From Acinetobacter ursingii DSM 16037 = CIP 107286 (GTDB taxonomy: Bacteria; Pseudomonadota; Gammaproteobacteria; Pseudomonadales; Moraxellaceae), in assembly GCF_000368825.1 (NCBI RefSeq), contig NZ_KB849717.1:62001-126000 (forward strand): a stretch of 64,000 nucleotides of DNA. Direction: 5' to 3'. A model generated the notes under the pieces. That model was not told the DNA's origin and made no database searches. It was given only the letters and a program-made list of their open reading frames with translations. How positions within the stretch are numbered: position 1 is the stretch's first letter; each line of letters opens with the position of its first letter. This document shows, in pieces, positions 54,166 through 63,543 of this stretch. A program made the position numbers and the translations under genes.

Positions 54166-55557
54166 ATGTCAAAACAAATACGATTTAATGCTTTTGAAAT
54201 GAATTGTATCGCCTATCAATCACCCGGTTTATGGCGTCACCCACAAGATCGTTCTCGTGAATATAAAGATCTTGAATATTGGATAGATTTGGCAAAAATC
54301 CTAGAAAAAGGCATTTTTGATGGTGTCTTTCTGGCGGATGTACTCGGCATTTATGATGTTTATCAGCAAAGTGCAGAACATGCTTTGACAGGTGCGGTGC
54401 AAGTTCCTGTCAACGATCCCCTCCAAATCGTACCTGCGATGGCTGCTGTGACAAAACATTTGGGATTTGGCGTGACAACCTCTATTTCATTTGAACATCC
54501 CTATCCTTTTGCACGACGGATGAGTACGCTGGATCATTTAAGCAAAGGACGTGTCGGCTGGAATATCGTGACTTCATATCTGGCAAGTGGCTCTAAAAAT
54601 TTAGGTCTATCCAATCAAGTCAGTCATGATGAACGATATGATATTGCAGATGAATATCTGGAAGTCTTATACAAACTTTGGGAAGGCTCTTGGGAAAATG
54701 ATGCCGTTGTTGCAGATAAAAAATCGGGAGTCTTTGCAGATTTTAAAAAAGTGCATCCAATAAAGCATAAAGGCAAATATTTTGAGGTTCCTGGTATTCA
54801 TATATGTGAACCCTCGCCTCAACGTACACCCGTTTTATATCAAGCAGGAGCTTCAGGACGCGGACAGACATTTGCCAGTCAAAATGCAGAATGTATTTTC
54901 ATAGCTGCGCCATCCAAAGTAGCGACTAAAAGTATTGTTCAAAGTATTCGCCACAAATTGGTTGAAAATGGTCGTGATCCTTATTCAGCAAAAATTTATG
55001 CGCTACTTTCGATTGTCACCGATGAAACTGATGAGAAAGCTCAACACAAATTTAGAGAATATCAGTCCTATGCAAGCTACGATGGTGCTTTAACTTTGTT
55101 GTCTGGCTGGTCGGGTGTTGATTTTTCTCAGTATCAATCTAAAGATAAAGTTGAATATATCCAGACAGATGCAATTCAATCACTGCTTGATTCCTATGTC
55201 AATGCAGATCCAAACCGTATCTGGACCATAGAAGAAATTGCCAATTGGATTGGTGTTGGCGGGAATGGCCCTGTTTTAGTTGGTTCTGCTCAAACTGTAG
55301 CTGATGAATTACAGCAATGGGTTGAAGATACCGATGTTGATGGTTTTAATCTGGCCTATATTTTAGCGCATCAAAGTTTTCAGGACGTGGTTGATTTTAT
55401 CGTACCAGAATTGCAAAAACGCGGAGTTTATCCAATGCAGTACAGTGAAGGTACATTAAGAGAAAAGTTATTTCAAAATAATGCTCATTTACCAGACTGG
55501 CATCGTGGAGCAGCTTATCGCAAAACCACACTATCACTTTTCAGGGCAGCAGTTTAG
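54166..55557 (+). CDS. LLM-class flavin-dependent monooxygenase (NtaA/SnaA/DszA type)
   Basis: FMN-dependent monooxygenase of the bacterial luciferase-like fold, 463 aa. The family opening MNCIAYQSPGLWRHPQDRS, FLADVLGIYDVY near residue 50, SISFEHPYPFARRMSTLDHL and NIVTSYLASGSKNLGL are characteristic of NtaA, SnaA and DszA, which oxidise nitrilotriacetate, pristinamycin or dibenzothiophene derivatives. A separate FMN reductase is required, but none is adjacent. Substrate cannot be assigned, perhaps an organosulphur compound. Confidence 0.9.
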   Translation: MSKQIRFNAFEMNCIAYQSPGLWRHPQDRSREYKDLEYWIDLAKILEKGIFDGVFLADVLGIYDVYQQSAEHALTGAVQVPVNDPLQIVPAMAAVTKHLGFGVTTSISFEHPYPFARRMSTLDHLSKGRVGWNIVTSYLASGSKNLGLSNQVSHDERYDIADEYLEVLYKLWEGSWENDAVVADKKSGVFADFKKVHPIKHKGKYFEVPGIHICEPSPQRTPVLYQAGASGRGQTFASQNAECIFIAAPSKVATKSIVQSIRHKLVENGRDPYSAKIYALLSIVTDETDEKAQHKFREYQSYASYDGALTLLSGWSGVDFSQYQSKDKVEYIQTDAIQSLLDSYVNADPNRIWTIEEIANWIGVGGNGPVLVGSAQTVADELQQWVEDTDVDGFNLAYILAHQSFQDVVDFIVPELQKRGVYPMQYSEGTLREKLFQNNAHLPDWHRGAAYRKTTLSLFRAAV

Positions 55558-55575
55558 GATCAGTATTTAAGCCAC

Positions 55576-55605
55576 AAAAAAGCCGAATCACATGATTCGG
55601 CTTTT
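55576..55605. terminator. Bidirectional terminator between monooxygenase and fxsA-like genes
   Basis: AAGCCGAATCA / TGATTCGGCTT, perfect 11-bp arms with minimal loop, flanked by A- and T-runs. Confidence 0.85.
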
Positions 55606-55634
55606 GCATATAATCGTTTCACATCAAACTTATT

Positions 55635-56201
55635 TTAATCTTTGTCTTTGTGTTCGATTTTCTTCACTTCTGGTGTGACTTCACGCGCTTCCCCATCGAT
55701 TATGCTTGAATCACGATACTGACCGCCTGACTGCTGATTTTGCATATCCTGCATTTGACGCATCATATCAGCAAAAGGATTTTGTCCTGCTTGACCACCA
55801 GCACTTCCCATCATGCCGCCCATCATTTTATCCATCATGGCTTGTTGGCGTTTTGCCATAGTTTTCATTAAGGCATTTTGGAAAGCTTTTTGTACAGCAG
55901 GAATCAAAATCAAAACAGCTAAAATATCAGAGATAATCCCCGGTAACATCAGCAGAAAACCAGCCATTGCCATGGCAAGTTTTTTGCTCACTGCGGGATC
56001 TGTTCCAAGTTGTCCTGTCATTTGCATTTGCTGCAACTGTGGCATAATCCCAGACGTACTGGAACGCAACATGTTTAGCCCGATAAAGAACGCGATAATA
56101 AACCAGAAAAAAACATACCAACCGCTCACAAATTGGGCAATACCAATCCATACAGCAATTTCGAGAATCGCGCCAAAAACAACTATCAATAATAAATTCA
56201 T
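55635..56201 (-). CDS. fxsA: FxsA-family membrane protein
   Basis: Cytoplasmic-membrane protein of 188 aa. Helices at residues 5-20, 25-42 and 75-100 match FxsA, which when overproduced relieves phage T7 exclusion by F plasmid. FGAILEIAVWIGIAQFVSGW, MLPGIISDILAVLILIP and the Met-rich tail (MMDKMMGGMMGSAGG) fit FxsA relatives. The natural role is unknown. Divergent from ruvC with about 124 bp between. Confidence 0.82.
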   Translation of the reverse strand: MNLLLIVVFGAILEIAVWIGIAQFVSGWYVFFWFIIAFFIGLNMLRSSTSGIMPQLQQMQMTGQLGTDPAVSKKLAMAMAGFLLMLPGIISDILAVLILIPAVQKAFQNALMKTMAKRQQAMMDKMMGGMMGSAGGQAGQNPFADMMRQMQDMQNQQSGGQYRDSSIIDGEAREVTPEVKKIEHKDKD

Positions 56202-56325
56202 GTAAAACGTATCTATCTCAAAAATAAATGTTTGCAGCAGTATTAAACACTGATCTCAACTGAATCAAGATTTTTTAATGCTGTTATGTAACAATATGGG
56301 CAATCTTTTATTTTTAAAGTCTGTT

Positions 56326-56871
56326 ATGCCATTAATTATAGGAATTGATCCGGGTTCACGCCTTACAGGTTATGGCATCATTGAAAAAGATGGCGCTCAG
56401 TTACGTTTTATTGATGCTGGAACCATACGCACGGAAAGTCAGGACATACCTGAACGCTTAAAACGGATTTTTGCTGGTGTTGAAAGGATTGTAAAATTTC
56501 ATGGACCTACCGAAGCCGCAGTCGAGCAGGTGTTTATGGCACAAAATCCTGATTCTGCTCTTAAATTAGGTCAAGCCCGTGGTGCAGCCATTGCGGCTTT
56601 GGTGAATCTGGATTTACAAGTCGCTGAATATACCGCACGACAAATTAAACAATCTGTAGTCGGTTATGGTGCAGCAGATAAAGAGCAAGTCCAGATGATG
56701 GTCATGCGGATTTTAAGCTTAACGATCAAACCTCAAGCCGATGCTGCCGATGCGCTGGCCGCTGCCATTTGCCACGCCCATGTATCTGGAAGCATGAGCA
56801 AAATGGCAGTTTTAAATGCTCTGGGTGGCATGGCACGTGGACGTAGTCGGTATAACAGTAGAAGGCGCTAA
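56326..56871 (+). CDS. ruvC: Crossover junction endodeoxyribonuclease RuvC
   Basis: Resolves Holliday junctions together with RuvAB. The start at 56326 ([19 protein letters not shown]) gives 181 aa as in the family; upstream ATG at 56278 adds 16 residues not seen elsewhere. Catalytic acidic residues: Asp in GIDPGSR, Glu in AAVEQVF near 67, and two Asp in [12 protein letters not shown] near residue 140. No ruvAB is adjacent. The stop is 6 bp before the convergent nnr gene. Confidence 0.95.
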   Translation: MPLIIGIDPGSRLTGYGIIEKDGAQLRFIDAGTIRTESQDIPERLKRIFAGVERIVKFHGPTEAAVEQVFMAQNPDSALKLGQARGAAIAALVNLDLQVAEYTARQIKQSVVGYGAADKEQVQMMVMRILSLTIKPQADAADALAAAICHAHVSGSMSKMAVLNALGGMARGRSRYNSRRR

Positions 56872-56877
56872 GTTCAA

Positions 56878-58365
56878 TTAAACATTCACAACCTGATAAA
56901 TTGCCTCTGACATGTGCTGTGCCTGAATTCCTCTTTGACCCTTTTCAGCCAACAAATCACCAGCCTTTCCATGTAATGTCACAATGTCTGAAAGTGCAAT
57001 ATCTGCATGGAACTGCGCTTTTAGACTTGCAATCATGCCTGCCAATACATCACCCATCCCGCCTGTCCCCATCCCTGCATTACCAGTGGAGCAGACAAAT
57101 AACGTATTATTTTCCAAAATCAAACTGCCTGAGCCTTTCAATACCCAATTGCCTTGATACTTTTCTTGCAGTTGATCAATTGCCGCCACTCGATCTTGTT
57201 CAACTTTTTGAACAGTCGTATTCAGTAATCGTGCTGCTTCAGCCGAATGTGGTGTTAAGTAGATATTTTCATGCAAATCAGTATTTCTTTCTTCTGCCAA
57301 AAACCAAAGCGCATCTGCATCCAATACAATTTCAAGCTGAGTTTGGCTTTTTAAGATTTCAAACCACCGCTTAAAAATCTGCGCTGACTTATCATCTCGC
57401 CCCAAGCCCATTCCAAAACTAACCGCATCAATCTGACGAAGTAATGCTTCAATTTTTTCCTGATCAAGTTGATCAATATCTTGCACCATAATATTTGGAG
57501 CACGTGACAATATGGCTGAATGATGGGATGCATCACAAATTACAGTGACTTTGCCGGCACCTGCATGAAAAGCCGCCTCTGCCGCCATGATCACAGCTCC
57601 GCCCATATTGGCATGGCCGCCCACCACTAACACATGTCCATAGCTTCCCTTATGACCAAAAGCCTGACGTTTGGGTAAATAAATATGTGAAGATGTAAGA
57701 TACGCGACTGGCTGTAGTTTCTCATCATTTGGAATCAGAGAAATGATGTCAAGTTGCCCGACATATTCTTTGGCTTGACCTGTCACCAGTCCTACTTTTA
57801 TTGCCAAAGCCGTAAAAGTAATATCGGCTTTGATTGCGACTGGTAAGGTCTGACCCGTATTAGCATGTAATCCACTCGGCACATCGATGGCAACTTTTAA
57901 ACCAGATAAGTGATTAAAATGTTGAAGAATATCTTGCCAGTTTTGATCTAGCTTACGATTTAAACCGATTCCAAATAACGCATCAATATGGCAGTCAAAT
58001 TGATCGGGAACTGCAAAATTTGGCTCAATCTGTATTTTATGAAGCTGCGCGTAAAGAATCGCTTGCTGTAAATCTGAAGAATCACCTGTTGGTGCTGCAA
58101 ATATTTGAACCTCATAGCCTTTTTGAGACAAATAAACAGCAGTATAGTAACCGTCCCCTGCATTGTTTCCAGAACCGCACCAGACTGCAATTTTTTTAAT
58201 ACTTGGGCTATTTTGTATAATATATAAATCCAATCGTTCAACAATCGTCCATGCCACTTGCTGCATGAGACCTAAAGAAGAATTGTGCTGTGCAAACCAA
58301 CGCTTTTCCCATGCTTGAATACTTTCACGATTATAAACAGGGCTATGGTAAACTGTGCTTCGCAT
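56878..58365 (-). CDS. nnr: Bifunctional NAD(P)H-hydrate epimerase / ADP-dependent dehydratase
   Basis: Repairs damaged NAD(P)HX. The N-terminal YjeF epimerase domain (about residues 1-215) has VWCGSGNNAGDGYY near 63 and DALFGIGLNR; the C-terminal dehydratase/kinase-like domain (about 220-495) has KGSYGHVLVVGGHANMGGA, VLDADALWFLAE, LTPHSAEAARLL and GTGGMGDVLAGMIA. Length 495 aa is normal. Convergent with ruvC; its ATG is only 28 bp from that of the divergent queG, so their promoters must overlap each other's coding region. Confidence 0.95.
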   Translation of the reverse strand: MRSTVYHSPVYNRESIQAWEKRWFAQHNSSLGLMQQVAWTIVERLDLYIIQNSPSIKKIAVWCGSGNNAGDGYYTAVYLSQKGYEVQIFAAPTGDSSDLQQAILYAQLHKIQIEPNFAVPDQFDCHIDALFGIGLNRKLDQNWQDILQHFNHLSGLKVAIDVPSGLHANTGQTLPVAIKADITFTALAIKVGLVTGQAKEYVGQLDIISLIPNDEKLQPVAYLTSSHIYLPKRQAFGHKGSYGHVLVVGGHANMGGAVIMAAEAAFHAGAGKVTVICDASHHSAILSRAPNIMVQDIDQLDQEKIEALLRQIDAVSFGMGLGRDDKSAQIFKRWFEILKSQTQLEIVLDADALWFLAEERNTDLHENIYLTPHSAEAARLLNTTVQKVEQDRVAAIDQLQEKYQGNWVLKGSGSLILENNTLFVCSTGNAGMGTGGMGDVLAGMIASLKAQFHADIALSDIVTLHGKAGDLLAEKGQRGIQAQHMSEAIYQVVNV

Positions 58366-58393
58366 TGTTCTTCTTCCTCATTATTCTTGGCAT

Positions 58394-59497
58394 ATGTCAT
58401 CTATTTCTTCAGCAGCTTCTATTCCTGTTCTTCAACATGATGCCATTGCGCTTAAACAATGGATCAAACAACAGGCTTTGGCACTGGGTTTTGCTGATTG
58501 TGTCATTGCCAAACCAGATGCTCAAGCACAAATGCCGCGTTTTGAGGAGTATTTAAAACGTGGCTACCATGCAGATATGCACTATTTAGAGGAAAATTTG
58601 GAAAAACGTGCAGATCCAAAATTGCTCGTTCCAGGAACAAAAAGCATCATTTGTGTGCGCATGAACTATCTGGTGGAAACACCAAAACCGCGCTATGTAC
58701 CAGATGAACCCAACTCAGCCATTATCGCGCGTTATGCACGAGGACGCGATTATCATAAAATCATGCGGGGACGTTTAAAAACTCTTGCCTCAAAAATTAA
58801 GGAAAAAGTTGGGGAATTTGAATCACGTCCTTTTGCAGACTCTGCACCGATCTTCGAAAAGTCACTGGCTGAAAGCGCAGGAATGGGTTGGACAGGTAAA
58901 CATACCCTGCTTATTCACAAGAAATCAGGTTCTTTTTTTGTGTTAGGTGAATTATTTACCTCACTCGATTTGCCTTTTGATGAACCTGCTACAGCACATT
59001 GTGGTTCTTGCAGTGCTTGTATTGATATCTGTCCGACTCAAGCGATTGTTGAACCTTATATGCTGGATGCACGTAAGTGTATCGCTTATCTAACCATTGA
59101 ATATAAAGGAATTATTCCTGAAGAATTGCGCAGTGGGATTGGCAATCGCATTTTTGGCTGTGATGATTGTCAGCTCATTTGTCCGTGGAACAGTTTTGCA
59201 AAAACAGCCTCCATTCCTGATTTTGATCCCCGACATGGACTGGACAATATTTCATTGATAGAAATCTGGAACTGGGATGAAGCTACATTTTTAAATAACA
59301 CCGAAGGCAGTCCGATTCGTCGCACAGGCTATCAATCTTTTAAACGTAATATTGCCATTGGATTGGGTAATGCACTCTATTCTGAGTTAATTGTTGAGCA
59401 ACTTATACAAGCCAAATCAAAGCATGATGACATCGTGAATGTGCATATTGACTGGGCAATTGAACAACAATTATTAAAGCAACGCGCAAGTCAGTAA
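58394..59497 (+). CDS. queG: Epoxyqueuosine reductase QueG
   Basis: Cobalamin and Fe-S enzyme that reduces epoxyqueuosine in tRNA to queuosine. The ATG at 58394 gives 367 aa; an upstream in-frame GTG at 58355 would overlap the nnr start. Two 4Fe-4S motifs are visible: CGSCSACIDICPTQAI near residue 213 and CDDCQLICPWN near 255. N-terminal GFADCVIAKPDAQ and YHADMHYLEE match the family. No strong ribosome site; nnr and queG are also adjacent in E. coli, where nnr (yjeF) lies next to queG (yjeS). Confidence 0.94.
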   Translation: MSSISSAASIPVLQHDAIALKQWIKQQALALGFADCVIAKPDAQAQMPRFEEYLKRGYHADMHYLEENLEKRADPKLLVPGTKSIICVRMNYLVETPKPRYVPDEPNSAIIARYARGRDYHKIMRGRLKTLASKIKEKVGEFESRPFADSAPIFEKSLAESAGMGWTGKHTLLIHKKSGSFFVLGELFTSLDLPFDEPATAHCGSCSACIDICPTQAIVEPYMLDARKCIAYLTIEYKGIIPEELRSGIGNRIFGCDDCQLICPWNSFAKTASIPDFDPRHGLDNISLIEIWNWDEATFLNNTEGSPIRRTGYQSFKRNIAIGLGNALYSELIVEQLIQAKSKHDDIVNVHIDWAIEQQLLKQRASQ

Positions 59498-59580
59498 AAA
59501 TGATGTTTTTTGCCCTATAGCTTTGGCATGAATTCTGTATGATAAGTTGCTAGTAAATGCAATCATCATGGATTATGACA

Positions 59581-60570
59581 ATGACCTTACGTAATGATTG
59601 GACTCGTAATGAAATCCAAGCACTTTATGATCAGCCATTTTTAGATCTGGTTTTTCAGGCGCAACAAGTGCACCGTCAATATTTTTCTGCCAATACGATT
59701 CAGGTCAGTACCCTATTATCCATCAAAACAGGCAAATGCCCCGAAGATTGCAAATATTGTTCGCAATCGGCACGCTACGATTCAAAATTAGAAGCAGAAA
59801 AAAGAATTGCCGTTGAAAAAGTTATTTCTGAAGCAAAAGCTGCCAAAGAATCAGGTTCGTCACGTTTTTGTATGGGTGCTGCTTGGCGCAATCCCCATGA
59901 ACGCGATATGCCTTATGTACTGGAAATGGTACGTGAAGTCAAAGCACTTGGCATGGAAACCTGCATGACGCTTGGAATGCTCAACCAATCACAAGCTGAA
60001 CGCCTATATGATGCAGGTCTAGATTACTATAATCACAATCTGGATACTTCACGCGAATATTATAGCAATATCATTAGCACCCGTACCTTTGATGACCGTT
60101 TAAATACTCTGGATCATGTGCGTAATGCGGGCATGAAAGTCTGTAGTGGCGGTATTGTTGGTTTAGGTGAGGATAAGCAAGATCGTATTGGATTATTGTA
60201 TGAGCTTGCAACTTTACCCATTCACCCTGAATCTGTGCCGATTAATATGTTAGTTCCGATTGAAGGAACACCACTGGCTGATGTTGAAAAGCTGGAAGTG
60301 ACTGAATGGATTCGTACGATTGCCGTTGCCCGTATTATCATGCCACAAAGTTATATTCGCCTTTCTGCGGGACGTGAGTCATTAAGCGATTCTGATCAGG
60401 CACTGGCATTTATGGCTGGCGCAAATTCTTTATTCTCTGGCGATAAATTACTCACCACCCCAAATGCGGGCGAAGGCAGAGATCAACAGCTTTTTGCAAA
60501 ATTAGGATTAGTTGCTGAAAAACCAAAAGTTTCCGTTCGAGAAATGGCTATCGATGCCATGAGTGCATAA
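59581..60570 (+). CDS. bioB: Biotin synthase
   Basis: Radical-SAM enzyme inserting sulphur into dethiobiotin. The radical cluster motif [10 protein letters not shown] (CxxxCxxC) lies near residue 47, followed by [27 protein letters not shown] and YYNHNLDTS. Start at 59581 ([10 protein letters not shown]) gives 329 aa, the Acinetobacter size; ATGs at 59557 and 59575 would add a few residues. The remaining bio genes are not in the window. Ends with a strong terminator. Confidence 0.96.
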   Translation: MTLRNDWTRNEIQALYDQPFLDLVFQAQQVHRQYFSANTIQVSTLLSIKTGKCPEDCKYCSQSARYDSKLEAEKRIAVEKVISEAKAAKESGSSRFCMGAAWRNPHERDMPYVLEMVREVKALGMETCMTLGMLNQSQAERLYDAGLDYYNHNLDTSREYYSNIISTRTFDDRLNTLDHVRNAGMKVCSGGIVGLGEDKQDRIGLLYELATLPIHPESVPINMLVPIEGTPLADVEKLEVTEWIRTIAVARIIMPQSYIRLSAGRESLSDSDQALAFMAGANSLFSGDKLLTTPNAGEGRDQQLFAKLGLVAEKPKVSVREMAIDAMSA

Positions 60571-60591
60571 CAACAAAGTCTCATATTATTT

Positions 60592-60618
60592 AAACCCTCT
60601 GAAGAAAGAGGGTTTTTT
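60592..60618 (+). terminator. Rho-independent terminator of bioB
   Basis: AAACCCTCT / AGAGGGTTT, perfect 9-bp stem, 6-nt loop, T-run. The T-run covers the stop codon of the convergent 69-aa gene. Confidence 0.9.
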
Positions 60619-60826
60619 ACGATGTCACTAAAATGCCATATTGAGCAGTGAGATACATACCTTCACGAATCAAATCTTCCCCTGCTGCATGTTTTACAGT
60701 GAGTTGCTGCGTAAGGACGTCGAAACTCAATGAATCAAAAATATCCTGATGTTGCATCAACCATATAATGGTTTGATCGAGTTGATTGGTAACGATGTGC
60801 TGATCACGATTTGAAGTATTCGACAT
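60617..60826 (-). CDS. Hypothetical protein, 69 aa
   Basis: Small soluble protein, MSNTSNRDQHIVTNQLDQ, with helical central part (QTIIWLMQHQDIFDSLSFD) and a strand-like end. No domain recognised. Convergent with bioB and lying just outside the tRNA junction, so part of the chromosome backbone. Real but of unknown function; codon use is reasonable. Confidence 0.6.
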   Translation of the reverse strand: MSNTSNRDQHIVTNQLDQTIIWLMQHQDIFDSLSFDVLTQQLTVKHAAGEDLIREGMYLTAQYGILVTS

Positions 60827-60897
60827 ATCTACGCTCAGTTTGCTTTTTTATAAAAATTAACGATTAAAATAATAATGTTACATGGATATTAGACATT

Positions 60898-60935
60898 AAA
60901 AAACCACTTAGGATTAGTACCCCTAAGTGGTTGTT
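60898..60935 (-). terminator. Rho-independent terminator downstream of the tRNA-Met 3' fragment
   Basis: AACCACTTAGG / CCTAAGTGGTT, perfect 11-bp stem with 9-nt loop; on the minus strand it ends in TTTTTT. It is the natural terminator of the tRNA gene into which the element integrated. Confidence 0.88.
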
Positions 60936-60940
60936 TTATA

Positions 60941-60986
60941 TGGTGGGCCCACCGTGACTCGAACACGGGACCAATGGATTATGAGT
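60941..60986 (-). other. 3' half of tRNA-Met(CAT): attachment-site fragment
   Basis: On the minus strand this reads from the anticodon loop (ACTCATAA, anticodon CAT) through a perfect T-arm (CCGTG-TTCGAGT-CACGG) and acceptor strand TGGGCCC-A-CCA. The 5' half is missing: sequence right of 60986 does not continue as a tRNA. This is the usual remnant where a tyrosine-recombinase element has integrated in the 3' part of a tRNA gene; the rebuilt complete gene should lie at the other end of the element, outside the window. Confidence 0.85.
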
Positions 60987-61360
60987 TTAGATAAATTTAT
61001 ATTTAATTGTATAAATATCAATAATTTAAATATACCAATAAATAAAAATTCATCAATATCAAGATACCGTAAGAATATTCTTTACAAAGCAAAGAAAAAT
61101 AACGAATTCTTTATATTTTGATAGAGTTTTGATCAAAAAACAGTAAATGTAAATATATGAGAAATAAAGCCTTATTATTTTACATCTACCGTAAAACCGA
61201 AGATTTACCGTAACCAGACCAGAAGACCGTAACTATAAACCGTAGATAACAATATGTTTTTTATAGACCGTAACTGACCATGACTCCTTTTTCTGACTCT
61301 TCGTGTATAGAACTGACCGTAGACTGATTTTTCATCACTTGACTACGGTCTAACTTATTT
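60987..61360. other. Non-coding region of the integrated element between att site and helicase
   Basis: About 375 bp, AT-rich, without a plausible gene (a 64-codon frame starting in the tRNA was rejected). Its right part holds the ACCGTA repeat cluster described separately. Confidence 0.6.
61066..61349 (+). repeat. ACCGTA repeat cluster in the integrated element
   Basis: ACCGTA occurs at 61066, 61188, 61207, 61226, 61239, 61267 and 61316, and inverted (TACGGT) at 61344. Three copies are spaced exactly 19 bp, and five carry a following A (ACCGTAA). By chance one copy per about 4 kb of each strand would be expected. Such clusters act as replication iterons or as arm-type integrase/excisionase sites. 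Confidence 0.75.
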
Positions 61361-63478
61361 TCATGCTGCCATAGTTTGCGTCAACTCCAATATGCCACCA
61401 AGTAACTGACCAGATCGAGCATCTATTCTGTCACCATTTAATTCAATACATTGTGGTTTGTTTGGATCAATATAGGAAAGACCGATATATTCATATCCCT
61501 GCCAACCTAACGCCACAAAAGTTACGACCTTTTTTTCATAAGCTTTTTTATCGTTTTTGATCGTAACATGGCAGTATTTATTAATAAAATTTACGGCTTG
61601 CTTAGACTTAAGAACGATCTTATTCGTCTGGTCTAACTCAAAATATTTAGTACTTTTGATTCCCAAAGCAAACTTGGTAGCCGCATCTTTATCAAGCTTT
61701 CTTAGTCCTAGATTAATCATCTTTTCCAAGGCTTTTACACCATATGACTTAGATGCTTGATCGTTTCTAAATATATGCTCAGCAATGTGATCCATAATTA
61801 CTTTAATGATGCGGTTATTTTGATACGCTTCACCCACCTTTTTCACTTGGCAATAGTGATCTAATCGTAATATTGCAAGAATATCATGCATATTAGTGAC
61901 ATAGCTTGAGATCTTAGCCATTTCATTATACAAAAAAGATTCGATGCTACACTCATCTTTCAAATAGGGATTGATTTGTGGTGTTTGTAATACTTGCCAA
62001 CCATGAAAAGTAACGCCATGTACTTGACTCGTATCCTTGAGAAATTGTTTAGCAACTCCTGAAACTTTATTTTCTTTCAGTTCTTGCAACTTTTGCTTAG
62101 CTTCAGCGTAAGCTGTCTCCAACTCACCATCAATGGGTGCGTTGCTCACTGTTTGAGAAATAAATGCATTGGGGTTAGCTTGAGCTAATCGATATTCAAA
62201 ATATCCAATATCAGAATATAGATTCTGAGTATCTATTGAGAATGCTTTAGCTGCGACAACCGCATGATTGATAATAATTTCATCATCAATGCTTCCAAGA
62301 CCTTCTATTTTTATCAAATCTTTGAGAGCCTTATTTATAGTCTCTACAACCTTATGCCCTTTGAGCGATTGTTTTTGCTTCATAAGCTGTGAAGCAGCTT
62401 GAAAATGCTCTAAAATTGCAATATTGGCTGTACATTCTAAATTAACCATATTTACACATTGCTGATGAAATGCCACTACATCACCAATTATAGAACTATC
62501 AATTTCTTGATCTAAATGAATGTAAATTGGTGGATTTGCATGACGTGTTCTGCCTATAAATTGAGTAATTTCATCTACATGTGTATTACCACCCAATATA
62601 TGAATACTATCAATCTCATCATCAGTATTCATGAAGTTTATGGCTTCATCCCAAACAGAAGTTGTCAAAATTACGCTATATTCCATTGACAACTTGCTTG
62701 AGTTAACCATATCAACAATAGCCTCATTACCTTGTCTTTCCCTGTTTACAACAAGTGTAGAAATACCCTGTTTATCCAAAAAGAAGCGATATTCTTCTGC
62801 TTTCCTTTTATCGTTAATTCGAACAAAGATGATCTTTTCAGAATCCGTAGACTTCATCAAGTTAACTCTGTTAATGATAAAGTTGAGGCAGTTAAGATCA
62901 TGTTGATGAGCATACTCTTGTAAAAAGATCTGACGTTGAACTGGTTTTACTTGTATAAACTGATAAATATGATCAAGTGAAAGTGGCAATTTATCCAAAA
63001 GTTCCATAGTAAGCGTTGCACTCACCAATAACACCTTGCTTACATGTTTCTTTCGTATAAATTCTAATATTTCATTCAATGCCTTGCCTCTATAGCCACC
63101 TGCACAATAAAGCTGATGCACTTCATCAACCACCAAAATAGTATCTGATTGGATATACGCTTTTATGTTAGCTAACTGATCATATGTAGCCACAATATTA
63201 TTTCTCGATAATTCCTCGTCAGACACTTTAAGCTTCCCATAACAAAAAACAGCCCCCTGATCTTTGTAATTCTGCTCAAGCTGTTGAACCTGAGACACTT
63301 TTGGACACAACATCACAACGCGCTGCTGTGGCATAAGAGTTTCCATTACAAATGTAGATTTTCCTGTACCTGTAGAAGCTTTAAGCAAAGTTGTGCCAAC
63401 TTCAATTGACGTCAAAAGATCAGCAATCATCTGGCCGTCATCTAGGTTAAATGTCATAGTATTTGCAAAATTTGGCAT
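61361..63478 (-). CDS. SF2 DEVH-box helicase of the integrated element, origin-binding-protein-like
   Basis: A 705-aa helicase. Motif I STGTGKST lies near residue 36, motif II DEVH (VVDEVHQLY) near 117, motif III SATLT near 153, motif V-like TSVWDEAINF near 273 and motif VI QFIGRTRHA near 308. Arrangement and length resemble the viral/phage replication-origin-binding helicases (Herpes_ori_bp type), an inference from memory. Residues from about 390 form a domain I do not recognise. Ribosome site AGGA is 6 nt before the ATG. It ends 12 bp before the inverted ACCGTA copy, hinting at origin recognition. Confidence 0.75.
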   Translation of the reverse strand: MPNFANTMTFNLDDGQMIADLLTSIEVGTTLLKASTGTGKSTFVMETLMPQQRVVMLCPKVSQVQQLEQNYKDQGAVFCYGKLKVSDEELSRNNIVATYDQLANIKAYIQSDTILVVDEVHQLYCAGGYRGKALNEILEFIRKKHVSKVLLVSATLTMELLDKLPLSLDHIYQFIQVKPVQRQIFLQEYAHQHDLNCLNFIINRVNLMKSTDSEKIIFVRINDKRKAEEYRFFLDKQGISTLVVNRERQGNEAIVDMVNSSKLSMEYSVILTTSVWDEAINFMNTDDEIDSIHILGGNTHVDEITQFIGRTRHANPPIYIHLDQEIDSSIIGDVVAFHQQCVNMVNLECTANIAILEHFQAASQLMKQKQSLKGHKVVETINKALKDLIKIEGLGSIDDEIIINHAVVAAKAFSIDTQNLYSDIGYFEYRLAQANPNAFISQTVSNAPIDGELETAYAEAKQKLQELKENKVSGVAKQFLKDTSQVHGVTFHGWQVLQTPQINPYLKDECSIESFLYNEMAKISSYVTNMHDILAILRLDHYCQVKKVGEAYQNNRIIKVIMDHIAEHIFRNDQASKSYGVKALEKMINLGLRKLDKDAATKFALGIKSTKYFELDQTNKIVLKSKQAVNFINKYCHVTIKNDKKAYEKKVVTFVALGWQGYEYIGLSYIDPNKPQCIELNGDRIDARSGQLLGGILELTQTMAA

Positions 63479-63490
63479 AAGAGTTCCTAA

Positions 63491-63510
63491 GGGTATGATT
63501 TTTCATACCC
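63491..63510. promoter_or_regulatory. Perfect hairpin/operator between integrase and helicase genes
   Basis: GGGTATGA-tttt-TCATACCC, two perfect 8-bp arms, 13 bp upstream of the helicase ATG (63478), 34 bp after the integrase stop. No T-run follows on the minus strand, so it is more likely an operator or a translational control hairpin than a terminator. Confidence 0.55.
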
Positions 63511-63543
63511 ACTAAAATTAAAGTTGGTAATTAGGTTTAGGTG

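Noticed and set aside
60927-61121. A 64-codon plus-strand frame overlapping the tRNA fragment
   Set aside because: Its N-terminal part is the antisense of a tRNA and the rest is AT-rich; a typical spurious frame.
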